Part shown: positions 62,681-64,000 of the stretch, piece by piece
How the letters are laid out: the number at the start of each line of letters is the position of its first letter
Position numbering within the stretch: position 1 is the first letter of the stretch
Assembly (NCBI RefSeq): GCF_002843235.3
Contig: NZ_CP031123.2
Location: forward strand, 620,001 to 684,000
DNA length: 64,000 nt
Reading direction: 5' to 3'
Origin: Providencia huaxiensis
GTDB taxonomy: Bacteria > Pseudomonadota > Gammaproteobacteria > Enterobacterales > Enterobacteriaceae
Program-made: the position numbers and the translations under genes
The notes under the pieces: model-generated
What the model was told of the DNA's origin: nothing
The model's database searches: none
What the model saw: the letters and a program-made list of their open reading frames with translations, nothing else

Positions 62681-64000
<1,320 letters not shown>

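Overview
This window looks like chromosomal DNA of a Morganellaceae-type enterobacterium. Providencia is my best guess, from the strong resemblance of the housekeeping proteins to their E. coli counterparts, the AT-rich base composition, and the mix of neighbours. The genus is an inference from remembered protein families; no database search was run. I see no rRNA, tRNA, CRISPR array, insertion sequence or prophage.

Layout. 1-8.0 kb: end of an M48 (HtpX-like) protease, then udk, dcd, asmA, a small orphan gene, yegH and gnd. 8.1-17.6 kb: an accessory stretch between gnd and the histidine operon, holding an MFS drug-type exporter, a giant StcE-like M66 metalloprotease, a type B (CatB-like) acetyltransferase gene behind a small leader ORF, yeaK, and a TonB-dependent receptor paired with a periplasmic iron/cobalamin-type binding protein. 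17.6-24.9 kb: complete hisLGDCBHAFI operon on the minus strand, with a His-rich leader peptide and attenuator. 25.1-33.5 kb: yeeZ, gstB-like, dacC, sdaB and sdaC, ybjG, yjbQ, grxA. 33.6-47.9 kb: ybjC, ybjN, rlmC, a C58-like cysteine-protease candidate, the art arginine-uptake operon, ybjT, lysO, ybjD, macAB. 48.3-52.4 kb: an accessory catabolic-looking cluster (NCS1 permease, nitrilase-fold amidohydrolase, IclR regulator, DUF1177 protein) lying between macB and cspD, which are adjacent in E. coli. 52.5-64 kb: cspD, clpS and clpA, infA, aat, cydDC, a DUF4153 membrane protein, trxB and the region that should lead to lrp.

How it fits together. Most of the window is core metabolism: nucleotide salvage (udk, dcd), pentose phosphate (gnd), histidine synthesis, serine uptake and breakdown (sdaC, sdaB), arginine uptake (art), lysine export (lysO), cell-wall work (dacC, ybjG), redox (grxA, trxB, cydDC) and proteolysis (clpSA). 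Set into this background are three very AT-rich, Asn/Lys-rich genes without Sec signal peptides: a 179-aa coiled-coil protein, the 1049-aa M66 protease and the 391-aa C58-like protease. They look like independently acquired secreted or effector-type proteins.

Several leaders look regulatory: the his attenuator, a leader ORF with hairpins before catB, a hairpin covering the ribosome-binding site of the binding protein at 16601, an IclR-type palindrome over the -10 of the permease promoter, two hairpins with interchangeable arms before the DUF1177 gene, and a terminator hairpin directly before macA.
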